DNA from: Chloroflexota bacterium
Lineage (GTDB): Bacteria; Chloroflexota; Dehalococcoidia; Tepidiformales; Tepidiformaceae
Direction of reading: 5' to 3'
DNA length: 64,000 nt
Assembly (NCBI GenBank): GCA_026702615.1
Contig: JAPPBY010000035.1
Location: 1 to 64,000 of the forward strand
A program made the translations under genes and the position numbers. The notes under the pieces were generated by a model that was not told the DNA's origin, did not search any database, and saw only the letters and a program-made list of their open reading frames with translations. Positions 17,093 to 25,809 of the stretch are shown piece after piece; position 1 is the first letter of the stretch; each line of letters starts with the position of its first letter.

Positions 17093-18066
17093 CGGAGATG
17101 CGCATGCGCGACGCCATCCGCGAGGCGATGCGGGAGGAGATGCTCCGCGACGCGCGCGTCTTCCTCATGGGCGAGGACATCGGCGCCTACGGCGGCTCCT
17201 ATGCCTGCACCCGTGGACTGCTCGATGAGTTCGGCCCCGAGCGCGTCCGCGACACACCCATCTCCGAATCCGGCATCGTGGGCGCGGGTGTGGGGGCCGC
17301 CCTCGCGGGTTTCATCCCCATGGTCGAGATCATGACCATCAACTTCAGCCTCGTCGCCCTCGACCAGATCGTGAACAATGCCTCCAAGCTCCACTACATG
17401 AGCGGCGGCCAGGTGAACGTACCCCTTGTCCTGCGCATGGCCAGCGGCGGCGGCAGCCAGCTCGGCGCCACCCACAGCCACAGCCTCGAGGGCATGTTCG
17501 CCCACTTCCCCGGACTCACCGTCGTCTGTCCCGCCTTCCCGGGCGACGCCAAGGGCCTGCTCAAGCGCTCGTTCCGCGAGCCCAACCCGGTCGTCTTCAT
17601 TGAGCACACGGCCCTCTACGGCGCCCGTGGCGAGGTTCCCGACGACCCCGACCACCTCGTCGAGTTCGGCCAGGCCGCGACCGTTCGCTCCGGTAAGGAC
17701 GTCACGCTCGTCGGCTATAGCGGCAGCGTGCACCAGTGCTACCGCGCCGCCGACATGCTCGCCGAGGAGCACGGCCTCACCGCCGACGTCATAGACCTGC
17801 GCACCATCCGCCCGCTCGACATGTCGTCCGTCATCCGCTCCGTTCGGCGCACGAACCGCGCCGTCGTCGTCGAGGACGACTGGAAGTTCGGTGGCTTCGC
17901 GGGAGAGATCGCCGCCCAGATCATGGAGCGCGCCTTCGACTGGCTCGACGCCCCCGTCGCGCGGGTCGCCGGCAAGGACGTGCCCATGCCCTACAACCGC
18001 AATCTCGAATACGCCGCCCTGCCCTCCGAAGAGGATGTGGTCGAGGCGGTCCTCTCGATGCTCTAA
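17089..18066 (+). CDS. pdhB: Pyruvate dehydrogenase-type E1 component, beta subunit
   Basis: 325 residues. Transketolase-like pyrimidine-binding domain (MGEDIGAYGGSYACTRGLL, TPISESGIVGAGVGAAL, VEIMTINFSLVALDQIVN) followed by the transketolase C-terminal domain (ATVRSGKDVTLVGYSGSV ... VVVEDDWKFGGFAGEIAA). Forms the alpha2beta2 E1 with PdhA. The start overlaps the pdhA stop (ATGA), indicating coupled translation; the E2 gene follows 10 bp downstream. Confidence 0.9.
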   Translation: MTEMRMRDAIREAMREEMLRDARVFLMGEDIGAYGGSYACTRGLLDEFGPERVRDTPISESGIVGAGVGAALAGFIPMVEIMTINFSLVALDQIVNNASKLHYMSGGQVNVPLVLRMASGGGSQLGATHSHSLEGMFAHFPGLTVVCPAFPGDAKGLLKRSFREPNPVVFIEHTALYGARGEVPDDPDHLVEFGQAATVRSGKDVTLVGYSGSVHQCYRAADMLAEEHGLTADVIDLRTIRPLDMSSVIRSVRRTNRAVVVEDDWKFGGFAGEIAAQIMERAFDWLDAPVARVAGKDVPMPYNRNLEYAALPSEEDVVEAVLSML

Positions 18067-18076
18067 GGAGGCGCGC

Positions 18077-19297
18077 ATGGCTATCGAAGTGGTGATGCCG
18101 CAGATGGGCGCCGACATGACGGAGGGCACCCTCGTCCGCTGGCTCAAGAATCCCGGCGACTCCGTCGCGCGAGGCGATGTCATCGCCGAGATCGAGACAG
18201 ACAAGGCGACGGTGGAGCTTGAGGCCTTCGACGCCGGCGTCCTCCGCCAGGTCGTCGCGGCAGAAGGGGATGTCGTTCCTGTCGGCGAGGTCATCGCCCT
18301 CCTCGGCGATGCGGACGAGGAGATGCCCGAGGTCGAGCGCCGCGCGCCCTCCGAGAAGCCCAACCCCCGCGCCGTTGCCGCCCCCACCGCCGATGGCACC
18401 GGCGGGGACCTCGATGCCCGCCGTGTCCGCGTCTCCCCCGTCGCCCGCCGGATTGCCGACGATGCCGGCATCGACCTGGCCGAAGTCACCGGGTCTGGCC
18501 CCGACGGCCGCATCCTCCGCCGCGACGTGGAGGAGGCCATCGCCGTCCGTGACCACCACGCGCCGGCGGGAGTCCCGACCGTCGAACCGGAGCTCCCGCC
18601 CCCACCGCCGCCTCCCGCCCGCGTCGAGCCGCTCTCCCGCATGCGCTCCGCCATCGCGCGCAACATGACCGACGCCAAGCAGCAACAGCCCCACTACTAC
18701 CTGACCGTCGATGTCGACATGACCGAGGCGATGGCCTTCCGCCGCCACGTCAATCTGGTCCTCCATGGCCCCCAGCGCGTGAGCGTGAACGACCTTCTCG
18801 TGCGCGCCTGTGCGGTCGCCCTTGCGGGCCATCCGAAGTTCAACGCCTCCCTCACCGACGAGGGGATCCAGTACCACGAGCAAGTCGACATCAACATCGG
18901 CGTTGCCCTTGATGAGGGCCTCATCGCCCCCGCCCTCCTCGATGTGGCCGCCAGGCCCCTCCCCGAGATCGCCGAGGAGTCGAAGGCGTTGGTGGAGCGC
19001 GCCCGTGCCGGCAAGCTCCGGGCCGAGGAGTACTCGAGCGGCACCTTCACCATCACGAACCTCGGCGCCTACGGCATCGATGTCCTCGTCGGCATCATCA
19101 ATGCCGGGCAGGCCGCCATCCTTGGGGCCGGGTCCGTCACCGAGCGTCCCGCTGTCGTCGACGGCGAGATCGCCGTCCGCCAGCTGATGACGCTCGCCCT
19201 CAGCGCCGACCACCGCGTCACCGACGGCGCCGAAGGCGCTCGCTTCCTGAAGGAAATCCAGACCGTCCTGGAGAACCCGACGCGCCTGTCGGTCTAG
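18077..19297 (+). CDS. pdhC: Dihydrolipoamide acyltransferase (E2) of the pyruvate dehydrogenase-type complex
   Basis: 406 residues, started at the ATG at 18077 behind a perfect AAGGAGG at 18065-18071. One lipoyl domain (lysine in EIETDKATVELEAF), a Pro/Ala-rich linker, a peripheral-subunit-binding domain (RVSPVARRIADDAGIDLAEV), a second linker (PPPPPPPARVEP) and the acyltransferase domain with the catalytic ALSADHRVTDGAEGARFL. The E2 core transfers the acyl group to CoA. No lipoamide dehydrogenase (E3) gene is near; it must be encoded elsewhere and may serve both complexes. Confidence 0.92.
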   Translation: MAIEVVMPQMGADMTEGTLVRWLKNPGDSVARGDVIAEIETDKATVELEAFDAGVLRQVVAAEGDVVPVGEVIALLGDADEEMPEVERRAPSEKPNPRAVAAPTADGTGGDLDARRVRVSPVARRIADDAGIDLAEVTGSGPDGRILRRDVEEAIAVRDHHAPAGVPTVEPELPPPPPPPARVEPLSRMRSAIARNMTDAKQQQPHYYLTVDVDMTEAMAFRRHVNLVLHGPQRVSVNDLLVRACAVALAGHPKFNASLTDEGIQYHEQVDINIGVALDEGLIAPALLDVAARPLPEIAEESKALVERARAGKLRAEEYSSGTFTITNLGAYGIDVLVGIINAGQAAILGAGSVTERPAVVDGEIAVRQLMTLALSADHRVTDGAEGARFLKEIQTVLENPTRLSV

Positions 19298-19323
19298 GCA
19301 GGCTCTTCGTCGGTCCGCTGTGA

Positions 19324-19557
19324 CTAGAGCCGCGTGAGCACCGCGATGATCGCTACTCCCGCAACGATCATTCCGCCCAACCTCATAGTGACTCGCAACT
19401 CCAGCGCCTGCAGCGCGGCTTCCAGCCGCGAGATGTCGGTCTTCGTTGCGACATTACTGTGGGACTCGCCGGACATGGTTGAGAGAGCCTCGACCTGTTG
19501 CTCGCTGAAGCCTGCGTTGGTCAGCTCCGTGAATGCCCGGTGAGACATTTGTGACAT
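19324..19557 (-). CDS. Small coiled-coil protein with one C-terminal membrane segment
   Basis: 77 residues, function unknown. The N-terminal half could bind a partner; residues ~38-55 (TDISRLEAALQALELRV) form a short amphipathic or coiled-coil helix, followed by one transmembrane segment (LGGMIVAGVAIIAVLTRL) that ends the protein. The arrangement resembles small CCDC90/DUF1640-like proteins but no family is certain. A TAGAAT box 6 nt before the ATG supports a real, leaderless gene. It lies between pdhC (convergent) and the GNAT gene. Confidence 0.6.
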   Translation of the reverse strand: MSQMSHRAFTELTNAGFSEQQVEALSTMSGESHSNVATKTDISRLEAALQALELRVTMRLGGMIVAGVAIIAVLTRL

Positions 19558-19563
19558 GCAGAT

Positions 19564-19569
19564 ATTCTA
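19564..19569 (-). promoter_or_regulatory. Candidate -10 box of a leaderless promoter
   Basis: TAGAAT on the minus strand ends 6 nt before the ATG at 19557. Confidence 0.45.
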
Positions 19570-19589
19570 ACCGGTAGTTGGGGGTCACG

Positions 19590-20144
19590 CTACCCCAACA
19601 TCTTCCCCATCACGTAGAACGGGGCGCCCCCCGGCGTGAACGTCATCTCCGTGATGATTTCGAACCCGAGACGACCGTAGAGCTCGTGCGCCCGGCTATC
19701 CGTGCGCGTGCTCAGGACGCACGTCTTCTCCGGCCGCCCGTCCAGGAGCGCCTCCACGAGGAGCGCCCCGATACCCCGGCTCTGGAAGTCCGGGTGTACG
19801 GCTATCTCGACCAGTTCGTAGGCATTCCCCAGCCAGCGCTTGCGTGCTCTCCGGTCCAGCTCCCTCGCCACCGCGTCCCGCCACCACTGCCCCCTCTGGC
19901 TGCGGTACCCGTACGTCATCCCCACCACCCCATGCGCGGGGACGCCCGGCTCCTCTGGCTCACCGAGCGCGATGAACCCCCGGAAGCCCTGACGGTCGCG
20001 GTGGAGACGCCGCAACCGGTAGCGAATCTCCTCGCCCCGGTCCGGGTCGCTGTAAGGGGGCGGTGCGAACGCCTCCGCATAGACGGCGATGGCCCCCTCG
20101 AACAGGGGGCCACCTTCCGGAAACGGGTCGATGCGCCAGCTCAT
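19590..20144 (-). CDS. GNAT family N-acetyltransferase
   Basis: 184 residues. The acetyl-CoA-binding motif A is clear: VEIAVHPDFQSRGIGALLVEALL, followed by the SRAHELYGRLGFEI region of motif B. The N-terminal part (EGGPLFEGAIAVYAEAF) is the usual GNAT helix alpha-1. The substrate is unknown. Its start overlaps the stop of the AAA+ ATPase gene by 4 bp, so the two are made from one mRNA, which suggests related use although no known pathway joins them. Confidence 0.82.
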   Translation of the reverse strand: MSWRIDPFPEGGPLFEGAIAVYAEAFAPPPYSDPDRGEEIRYRLRRLHRDRQGFRGFIALGEPEEPGVPAHGVVGMTYGYRSQRGQWWRDAVARELDRRARKRWLGNAYELVEIAVHPDFQSRGIGALLVEALLDGRPEKTCVLSTRTDSRAHELYGRLGFEIITEMTFTPGGAPFYVMGKMLG

Positions 20145-21538
20145 CCCCGATACTGGATCTTCGCCCCGACGCGGTCCTTGTTCAGCCGCTTGTTCAGGTG
20201 CAGCCCCTCAAGGATGAACTCGGTGCCGGCGGCTACCTCGCCGGGCGAACCGGCCTCGACGATCTGGAGCGCCTCGTCCAGCCCCTCGATGGTGTTCAGC
20301 AGCCCCTTGTAGTCCTCGCTCGAGGTCATCTCGCCGACCTCGACCGAGATGCCCGCCTTGAACCGCGCCACGATCGGCTCCAGGTCCGCGAGGTTGTAGA
20401 GCCGGTTGAACACGGCCACGACCGCGCCCTGGATCAGCTTCTCGATGATCTGGTCCTCGCGGCCGTCCTCGATCGTTTCCAGCTCCACCTTGCCGCTCAG
20501 CGTAGGCACGACGAATGGCAGGTCGCTCACGCGCGGGACGGCCTCCTCCTCCCCGTTCACGATCGCCCGCCGCAGCGAGTTCGCGAGCATGCTCTCGTAG
20601 TTCGCGATGCTTGCCCGCACGCTTACGCCCGAGCGCTGGTTCACGTCGGGACTGCGCCGCGCGAGCCGCGTGATCTCCGCGATGATCTCCTTCATGTAGG
20701 CGGGTACCGACACGCTGAAGTCCGCCGGGACGGGGTGGTGCTCCGCCTCGACGATGTCGATCTCGTGCTCGATGCGCTGCGGGTAGTGCGTCCGCACCTG
20801 TGCCCCGTAGCGGTCCTTGAGCGGCGTGATGATGCGTCCGCGGTTCGTGTAGTCCTCGGGGTTCGCGCTCGCCACCACGAACACGTCCAGCGGCAGCCGC
20901 ACGCGGTAGCCCCGGATCTGGACGTCGCGCTCCTCCATGATGTTGAGAAGGCCCACCTGGATGCGCTCGGCAAGGTCGGGCAGCTCGTTGATGCAGAAGA
21001 TGCCGTGGTTCGTGCGCGGCACGAGCCCGTAGTGAATCGTGAGCTCGTCTGAGAGGTAACGCCCTTCCGCGACCTTGATCGGGTCCACCTCGCCGATGAG
21101 GTCGGCGATCGTGATGTCTGGTGTCGCCAGCTTCTCGCCGTAGCGCTGGCTCCGTTCAAGCCAGACCAGGGGCGCGTCGTCGCCCTGCTGGGCGAGGATC
21201 TGCCGGCCCTGCGTCGTAATCGGGTCGAACGGATCCTCGGGGATCTCGCAGTCGGCCAGCACCGGGTAGGCGTCATCGAGCAGGGCCGTCAGCGAGCGGA
21301 TGATGCGCGACTTCGCCTGTCCACGCTCGCCCAGGAAGATGATGTCCTGGCCCGCCAGGATCGCGTTCACGATGTGCGGGATCACCGTCTCGTCATAGCC
21401 GTACACGCCGGGGAACAGCTCCTCCCCGGAGCGAATCCGCGCAATCAGGTTCTTGCGCATCTCCTCGCGCACGGGCATGGGGCGATAGCCCGACTCTCGC
21501 AACTCACCGACGGTCCTTGGACGCTCGACTGTACTCAC
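20141..21538 (-). CDS. AAA+ ATPase of the MoxR / magnesium-chelatase subunit I type
   Basis: 465 residues from a GTG start preceded by GGAGGAG. Walker A is FLGERGQAKSRIIRSL, Walker B-like IFCINELPDL, with sensor and arginine-finger region VFVVASANPEDYTNRGRIITPLKDRYG, and a C-terminal helical domain. Such ATPases usually remodel proteins or insert metals together with a von Willebrand A-domain partner; no VWA gene is adjacent, only the coupled GNAT gene. Chlorophyll synthesis is not indicated by anything else here. Function is therefore open. Confidence 0.8.
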   Translation of the reverse strand: MSTVERPRTVGELRESGYRPMPVREEMRKNLIARIRSGEELFPGVYGYDETVIPHIVNAILAGQDIIFLGERGQAKSRIIRSLTALLDDAYPVLADCEIPEDPFDPITTQGRQILAQQGDDAPLVWLERSQRYGEKLATPDITIADLIGEVDPIKVAEGRYLSDELTIHYGLVPRTNHGIFCINELPDLAERIQVGLLNIMEERDVQIRGYRVRLPLDVFVVASANPEDYTNRGRIITPLKDRYGAQVRTHYPQRIEHEIDIVEAEHHPVPADFSVSVPAYMKEIIAEITRLARRSPDVNQRSGVSVRASIANYESMLANSLRRAIVNGEEEAVPRVSDLPFVVPTLSGKVELETIEDGREDQIIEKLIQGAVVAVFNRLYNLADLEPIVARFKAGISVEVGEMTSSEDYKGLLNTIEGLDEALQIVEAGSPGEVAAGTEFILEGLHLNKRLNKDRVGAKIQYRG

Positions 21539-21723
21539 TCGCTCGCGCTCCTCCGGGCAGCGGCCACATGCTCCAACACGACAACGACGAAAGGAAGCCG
21601 CCGCGCCGCCCGGGTCCGCCGCGTGTCGCGGCTCTCAGACTCACCCGGAACGGTATCCCTACCCTGGACCGCACATGATAGGGCGTCGCCCGCCTGTCAA
21701 CCACGGGCCGCCCGATGCCCCAG

Positions 21724-22437
21724 TTACGCTCCCGTGAAGAGGTCCAGCTGCTCCCCCGTCTCTGACGTCAGCTCCTCGATCAGATCGGGTCCATCGTTGC
21801 GGACACCGTTCACCCGCTGCGAGACCGGCCGCACCACCAGGTAGTCCTCCGGCGCGGGCCCCAGCATCGCCTTCAATTCCTCCGGCTCCCGCTCGCCCCC
21901 GAAGATCCACTCGTCGATGCGGTCCTCCGGCAAGATCACCGGCATGCGGTCGTGGACACGGGACGCGAGTTCGTTCGGCGGGCAGGTCAGGATGGTGAAG
22001 GTCGCCTCCCAGCTCTCGGGCGTGGGCCGCCACCACTCGTACAGCCCTGCGAACGCCAGCAGCTCCCCGTTCGGACGGTGGAACCAGAACGGCTGGCGGT
22101 TCTCCTTCGTCCCCACCCACTCGTAGTAGCCGTCCGCGGGCACGATGCACCGACGCTTGAGGAATGCCTCCCGGTAGAGCGGCCGCGTCTCGACGCCCTC
22201 GATTCGGGCGTTGATGCCCCGCGCCGCCTGCTTCCGGTCCTTCGACCCGTACTTCACGAGCCCCCACCGCGCCGGCAGCAGCTCCCGGTCCTCCCGCCGC
22301 ATCCGCACCACCAGGTGTTCGTCCGTCGGCGCGATGTTGAAACGCGCCTGGATCGCCGGCAGCTCCCCCGATTCGACCCCGAACGCCTCCGCCACCGCGC
22401 CCACGTCGTCCACCGTCATCGTGAACCGCCCGCACAT
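21724..22437 (-). CDS. yedK: SRAP-domain abasic-site-processing protein (YedK/HMCES family)
   Basis: 237 residues. Cys2 directly after Met1 (MCGRFTM) is the catalytic residue that forms a thiazolidine crosslink with abasic sites in single-stranded DNA. Other conserved elements are FNIAPT, the INARIEG Asn and Glu, CIVPADGYYEW and the HDRMPVIL histidine. Single domain of usual length. A TATGCT box ends 6 nt before the ATG, suggesting a leaderless transcript, which would also keep Cys2 exactly at the N-terminus. Confidence 0.93.
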   Translation of the reverse strand: MCGRFTMTVDDVGAVAEAFGVESGELPAIQARFNIAPTDEHLVVRMRREDRELLPARWGLVKYGSKDRKQAARGINARIEGVETRPLYREAFLKRRCIVPADGYYEWVGTKENRQPFWFHRPNGELLAFAGLYEWWRPTPESWEATFTILTCPPNELASRVHDRMPVILPEDRIDEWIFGGEREPEELKAMLGPAPEDYLVVRPVSQRVNGVRNDGPDLIEELTSETGEQLDLFTGA

Positions 22438-22443
22438 GCCCCA

Positions 22444-22449
22444 AGCATA
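22444..22449 (-). promoter_or_regulatory. Candidate -10 box of a leaderless promoter
   Basis: TATGCT on the minus strand ends 6 nt before the ATG at 22437. Confidence 0.45.
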
Positions 22450-22539
22450 GGGGAAGGGGTGGGGCTACGACTTCGCCTCACCGATGCGGAGTCCGCCCGA
22501 CTCCCGCAGCCGCCAACAGCCCCATTACCCCACCCCTGC

Positions 22540-22545
22540 TAGCAT
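22540..22545 (+). promoter_or_regulatory. Candidate -10 box of the branched-chain dehydrogenase operon
   Basis: TAGCAT, 24 nt before the ATG at 22570, with GGAAGGA at 22552-22558 as ribosome binding site. Confidence 0.35.
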
Positions 22546-22569
22546 TAATTCGGAAGGAATCCACGCCGA

Positions 22570-23601
22570 ATGACCGCCAGCCAGACCCGGGTCCCACGCT
22601 CCAGCGAGATGCTCGACGACTACCTCCTCAGCGAGGAGCAACTCGAGTCCATGTACCGCTACATGCTGCTTTCGCGGCGGCTCGAAGAGCGCATGATGAC
22701 CCTCAACCGCCAGGGTCGGGCCGATTTCGTGATTGCCGGCGCTGGGCAGGAGGCCGCGCAGGTGGGGGCAGGCATGGCCCTCAAGGCCGGGGTCGACTAC
22801 GCCGCCCCCTACTACCGCGACCTCGGCGTCATGCTCGTCCTCGGTATGAGCGCCCGTGAGGCCATGCTCAACGCCCTCGGCAAGCTCGACGACCCCAACT
22901 CCTTCGGCCGCCAGATGCCCTCGCACTGGGGCAGCGCAAGGCGACGCGTGCTGACCCAGTCCAGCGTCGTGGCGACCCAGCTCGTGCACGCCGTCGGCGT
23001 CGCCCTCGGGGCGAAGATGCGCAACGACCCCATCGTCGCTTTTGCCAGCTGCGGCGAGGGCAGCACCAGCCGCGGCGACTTCCACGAGGCGCTCAACTTC
23101 GCCGCTATCCACAAGCTCCCGGTCATCTTCTTCGTAGAGAACAACGGCTATGCCATCTCGGAGCGAACCGAGAAGGAGATGCCCGTACCCCACGTCGCCG
23201 ACCGCGCCTCTGCCTACGGCATCCAGAGCGCCGTCGTCGACGGCCTCGACGCTATCGCCGTCTACCAGACCGTGCGCCCCGCCGTGGATCAGGCGCGGCG
23301 CGGCGCCGGGCCGTTCCTCATCGAGGCTAAGTGCTTCCGCATGTGGGCGCACTCCAGCGACGACGACCACCGGCGCTACCGCCCCCGCGAGGAGCTGGAG
23401 AACTGGGCCAGCCGCGATCCCATCGCCCTGTTCCGTACGCGCGTCGAGGAGGACTGCCTCTTCCCGCCCGAGGACCTCGACGCCATCGAGTCGGGCGTCG
23501 AGGTCGAGGTGCGCGCTGCTGCCAAATGGGCCCTCGACCAGCCGGACCCCACGCCTGAGGACATGTACGGCTTCATCTACAGGGAGGGCGACGATGGCTG
23601 A
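22570..23601 (+). CDS. bkdA: Branched-chain 2-oxoacid dehydrogenase-type E1 alpha subunit
   Basis: 343 residues. TPP-binding E1-alpha: the motif region ASCGEGSTSRGDFHEALNFAA...ENNGYAIS has GEGST in place of the GDGG of pyruvate enzymes, and GRQMPSHWGS is typical of branched-chain enzymes. Late segment MWAHSSDDDHRRYR corresponds to the phosphorylation-loop region of the family (HSTSDD in animals). It would act on the 2-oxoacids produced by the leucine-dehydrogenase-type enzyme at 9.1 kb. Overlaps bkdB by 8 bp. Confidence 0.87.
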   Translation: MTASQTRVPRSSEMLDDYLLSEEQLESMYRYMLLSRRLEERMMTLNRQGRADFVIAGAGQEAAQVGAGMALKAGVDYAAPYYRDLGVMLVLGMSAREAMLNALGKLDDPNSFGRQMPSHWGSARRRVLTQSSVVATQLVHAVGVALGAKMRNDPIVAFASCGEGSTSRGDFHEALNFAAIHKLPVIFFVENNGYAISERTEKEMPVPHVADRASAYGIQSAVVDGLDAIAVYQTVRPAVDQARRGAGPFLIEAKCFRMWAHSSDDDHRRYRPREELENWASRDPIALFRTRVEEDCLFPPEDLDAIESGVEVEVRAAAKWALDQPDPTPEDMYGFIYREGDDG

Positions 23602-24571
23602 GGTCAGCGTCATCGAGGCCGTCCACGAGACCCTCGATGAGGTGCTCGCCGCCGACGAGCGCGTGTTCCTGCTCGGCGAAGACCTTGAGGCCGGGGGCGT
23701 CTTCCGCGCCACCGATGGCCTTTCCGCGAAGTACCCGGGGCGCGTCCTCGATGCGCCGCTCGCCGAGTCCTCCATCATCGGCATCACCATCGGGGCGGCC
23801 CACTACGGCCAGCGACCGATCGCCGAGATCCAGTTCGCCGACTTCATCCATGCCGGCTTCGACCAGCTCTGCAGCGAGGCCTCCCGCTGGTCCTGGCGCA
23901 CCCGCGGCGAGCAGTACCTGCCGATGGTCGTGCGCACGCCCTGGGGCGGCGGCGTCCACGGCGGCCAGCACCACTCGCAGAGCATCGAGGCGTACTACGC
24001 GCACATGCCCGGCATCAAGGTCGTTGCGCCCTCGTTCCCGGCCGACTACCGCTCGCTCCTGAAGGCCGCCATCGCCGACCCCAACCCCGTCCTCTTCCTC
24101 GAGCACAAGCGCACCTACCGGCTGATCCGCCAGGAGGTCGAAGGCGCTCCCGCCGAGGACCGTATCGGCAAGTCGCGCATCACCCGCCATGGCGACGACC
24201 TCACCGTGTTCGCCTACGGGCTCATGCTCCACGAATCGCTCGCCGCCGCCGAGGAGCTCGCTGGCGAAGGCATCGAGTGCACGGTTGTGGACCTGCTCAC
24301 GCTCAACCCCCTCGACCGGGAGACGATCCTCGAAGCGGCCCGCGCCACCGGCAAGGTGCTCATCGTCCACGAGGACACCCTCACCGGCGGCCTTGGCGGC
24401 GAGCTCGCCGGCATCATCGCGGAGCACGCCTTCGAGGACCTCGATGCGCCTATCCGCCGCCTCGCCGGTCCCGATGTCCCCCCCATGCCCTTCCACGAGG
24501 TGATGGAGTCGGCCTTTATGCCCGACCGCACGAAGATTGCCGCTGCTGCGCGCGACCTGGCGGCCTACTGA
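23594..24571 (+). CDS. bkdB: Branched-chain 2-oxoacid dehydrogenase-type E1 beta subunit
   Basis: 325 residues, ATG at 23594 inside the end of bkdA. Domain order as in PdhB: FLLGEDLEAGGVFRATDGL, APLAESSIIGITIGAA, EIQFADFIHAGFDQL, VVRTPWGGGVHGGQHHSQ, then a C-terminal transketolase domain with DLLTLNPLDRETI and HEDTLTGGLGGELAGII. The GQHHSQS...P segment is characteristic of branched-chain E1-beta. The E2 gene starts in the stop codon (TGATG). Confidence 0.89.
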   Translation: MAEVSVIEAVHETLDEVLAADERVFLLGEDLEAGGVFRATDGLSAKYPGRVLDAPLAESSIIGITIGAAHYGQRPIAEIQFADFIHAGFDQLCSEASRWSWRTRGEQYLPMVVRTPWGGGVHGGQHHSQSIEAYYAHMPGIKVVAPSFPADYRSLLKAAIADPNPVLFLEHKRTYRLIRQEVEGAPAEDRIGKSRITRHGDDLTVFAYGLMLHESLAAAEELAGEGIECTVVDLLTLNPLDRETILEAARATGKVLIVHEDTLTGGLGGELAGIIAEHAFEDLDAPIRRLAGPDVPPMPFHEVMESAFMPDRTKIAAAARDLAAY

Positions 24572-25809
24572 TGGCCACCGTCACCATGCCGCAGCTTGGC
24601 GAGAGCGTGACCGAGGGCACGGTGCTCCAGTGGCTGAAGCAGCCCGGCGACGCCGTCGCCCTCGACGAGCCCCTCTGCGAGATCGAGACCGAGAAGGTCG
24701 CAGCCGAGCTCCCCTCCCCCTTCGAGGGCACCCTTGGCGAAATACTCGTGCCCGAGGGCGAGACCGTCGACGTCGACGCTCCCCTCTGCACCATCGAAGA
24801 GGTAGCAGCCTCCGCCCCGGAGCCGGCCCCCGCCGCCGTCGCCGAGCCGGCCGGACGCGAAACGGTGCCCGCCGCCCCCGTCGCCGATAACAACCGCGCC
24901 GGCGTCTACTCCCCGGTTGTCCAGCGGCTCGCCGCCAAGCACGACATCGACCTCGCCGCCATCGCCGGCAGCGGTCGTGGCGGCCGCGTGACTCGCAAGG
25001 ACGTGCAGGCCCTCATCGACGAGCGTGAGCGCGAAGCCGCCGCCGCGGATGGCATACCCCCGGCCGCCGCACCCCTCCCCCTCCCCGAAGGCGAGGTCGT
25101 GCCCACCCCCGAGGTGGCGACCGTCGCCGCCTCCGACGCCTACGACGTCGTCCCCCTCTCCCCCACGCGCCGCAAGATCGGCGAGAACATGGCGCGTTCC
25201 TCGGCGGAGGCGCCCCAGGCCTGGATGATGGTCGAGGCCGACGTCAGCGGACTCGTCGATCTCCGCTCCCGCGAACGCGAGCGCTTCGCCGGCGTCGACC
25301 TCACCTACCTGCCCTACTTCGCTTCCACCGTCGCCCACACGCTTACCGACTTCCCCGAGCTGAACGCCCGCTGGCACGGTGACGAGCTCCGCCGCTACCG
25401 CCGCGTCAACCTCGGCATCGCCATCGCCACCGAGCGGGGTCTCGTCGTCCCCGTCGTCCCCAACGCTCGCGACCTGAGCGTCGCCGGCCTTGCGCGCCGC
25501 ATCGACGACCTCGTCGCCCGCGCCCACGCCGGCAAGCTCCGCATCGAGGACATGGAGGCCGGCACCTTCACAGTGAACAACACGGGCGCCTTCGGCTCGA
25601 TCGCCTCGAACCCGATCGTGAACCACCCGCAGATTGGCATCGTCACGATGGAGCGCGTTGTTCGCCGCCCCGTGGTCGTTGAAGGCGACGCCATCGCCAT
25701 CCGCTCGATGATGAATATCGCGCTCAGCTTCGACCACCGCGCGCTCGACGGCGCGGAGGTGGGCGCCTTCCTCGCCGCCCTCAAGGAACGCCTGGAGGCG
25801 TTGGGCTAG
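24571..25809 (+). CDS. bkdC: Dihydrolipoamide acyltransferase (E2) of the branched-chain complex
   Basis: 412 residues. N-terminal lipoyl domain (PQLGESVTEGTVLQWLK, lipoylated Lys in EIETEKVAAELPSP), Ala/Pro linker, E3/E1-binding domain (YSPVVQRLAAKHDIDLAAI), second linker, and acyltransferase domain (LSPTRRKIGENM ... SFDHRALDGAEVGAFL with the catalytic His and Asp). Translationally coupled to bkdB by a 1-nt overlap. Its stop overlaps the convergent stop of the secreted-protein gene at 25806. There is again no E3 gene. Confidence 0.91.
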   Translation: MATVTMPQLGESVTEGTVLQWLKQPGDAVALDEPLCEIETEKVAAELPSPFEGTLGEILVPEGETVDVDAPLCTIEEVAASAPEPAPAAVAEPAGRETVPAAPVADNNRAGVYSPVVQRLAAKHDIDLAAIAGSGRGGRVTRKDVQALIDEREREAAAADGIPPAAAPLPLPEGEVVPTPEVATVAASDAYDVVPLSPTRRKIGENMARSSAEAPQAWMMVEADVSGLVDLRSRERERFAGVDLTYLPYFASTVAHTLTDFPELNARWHGDELRRYRRVNLGIAIATERGLVVPVVPNARDLSVAGLARRIDDLVARAHAGKLRIEDMEAGTFTVNNTGAFGSIASNPIVNHPQIGIVTMERVVRRPVVVEGDAIAIRSMMNIALSFDHRALDGAEVGAFLAALKERLEALG

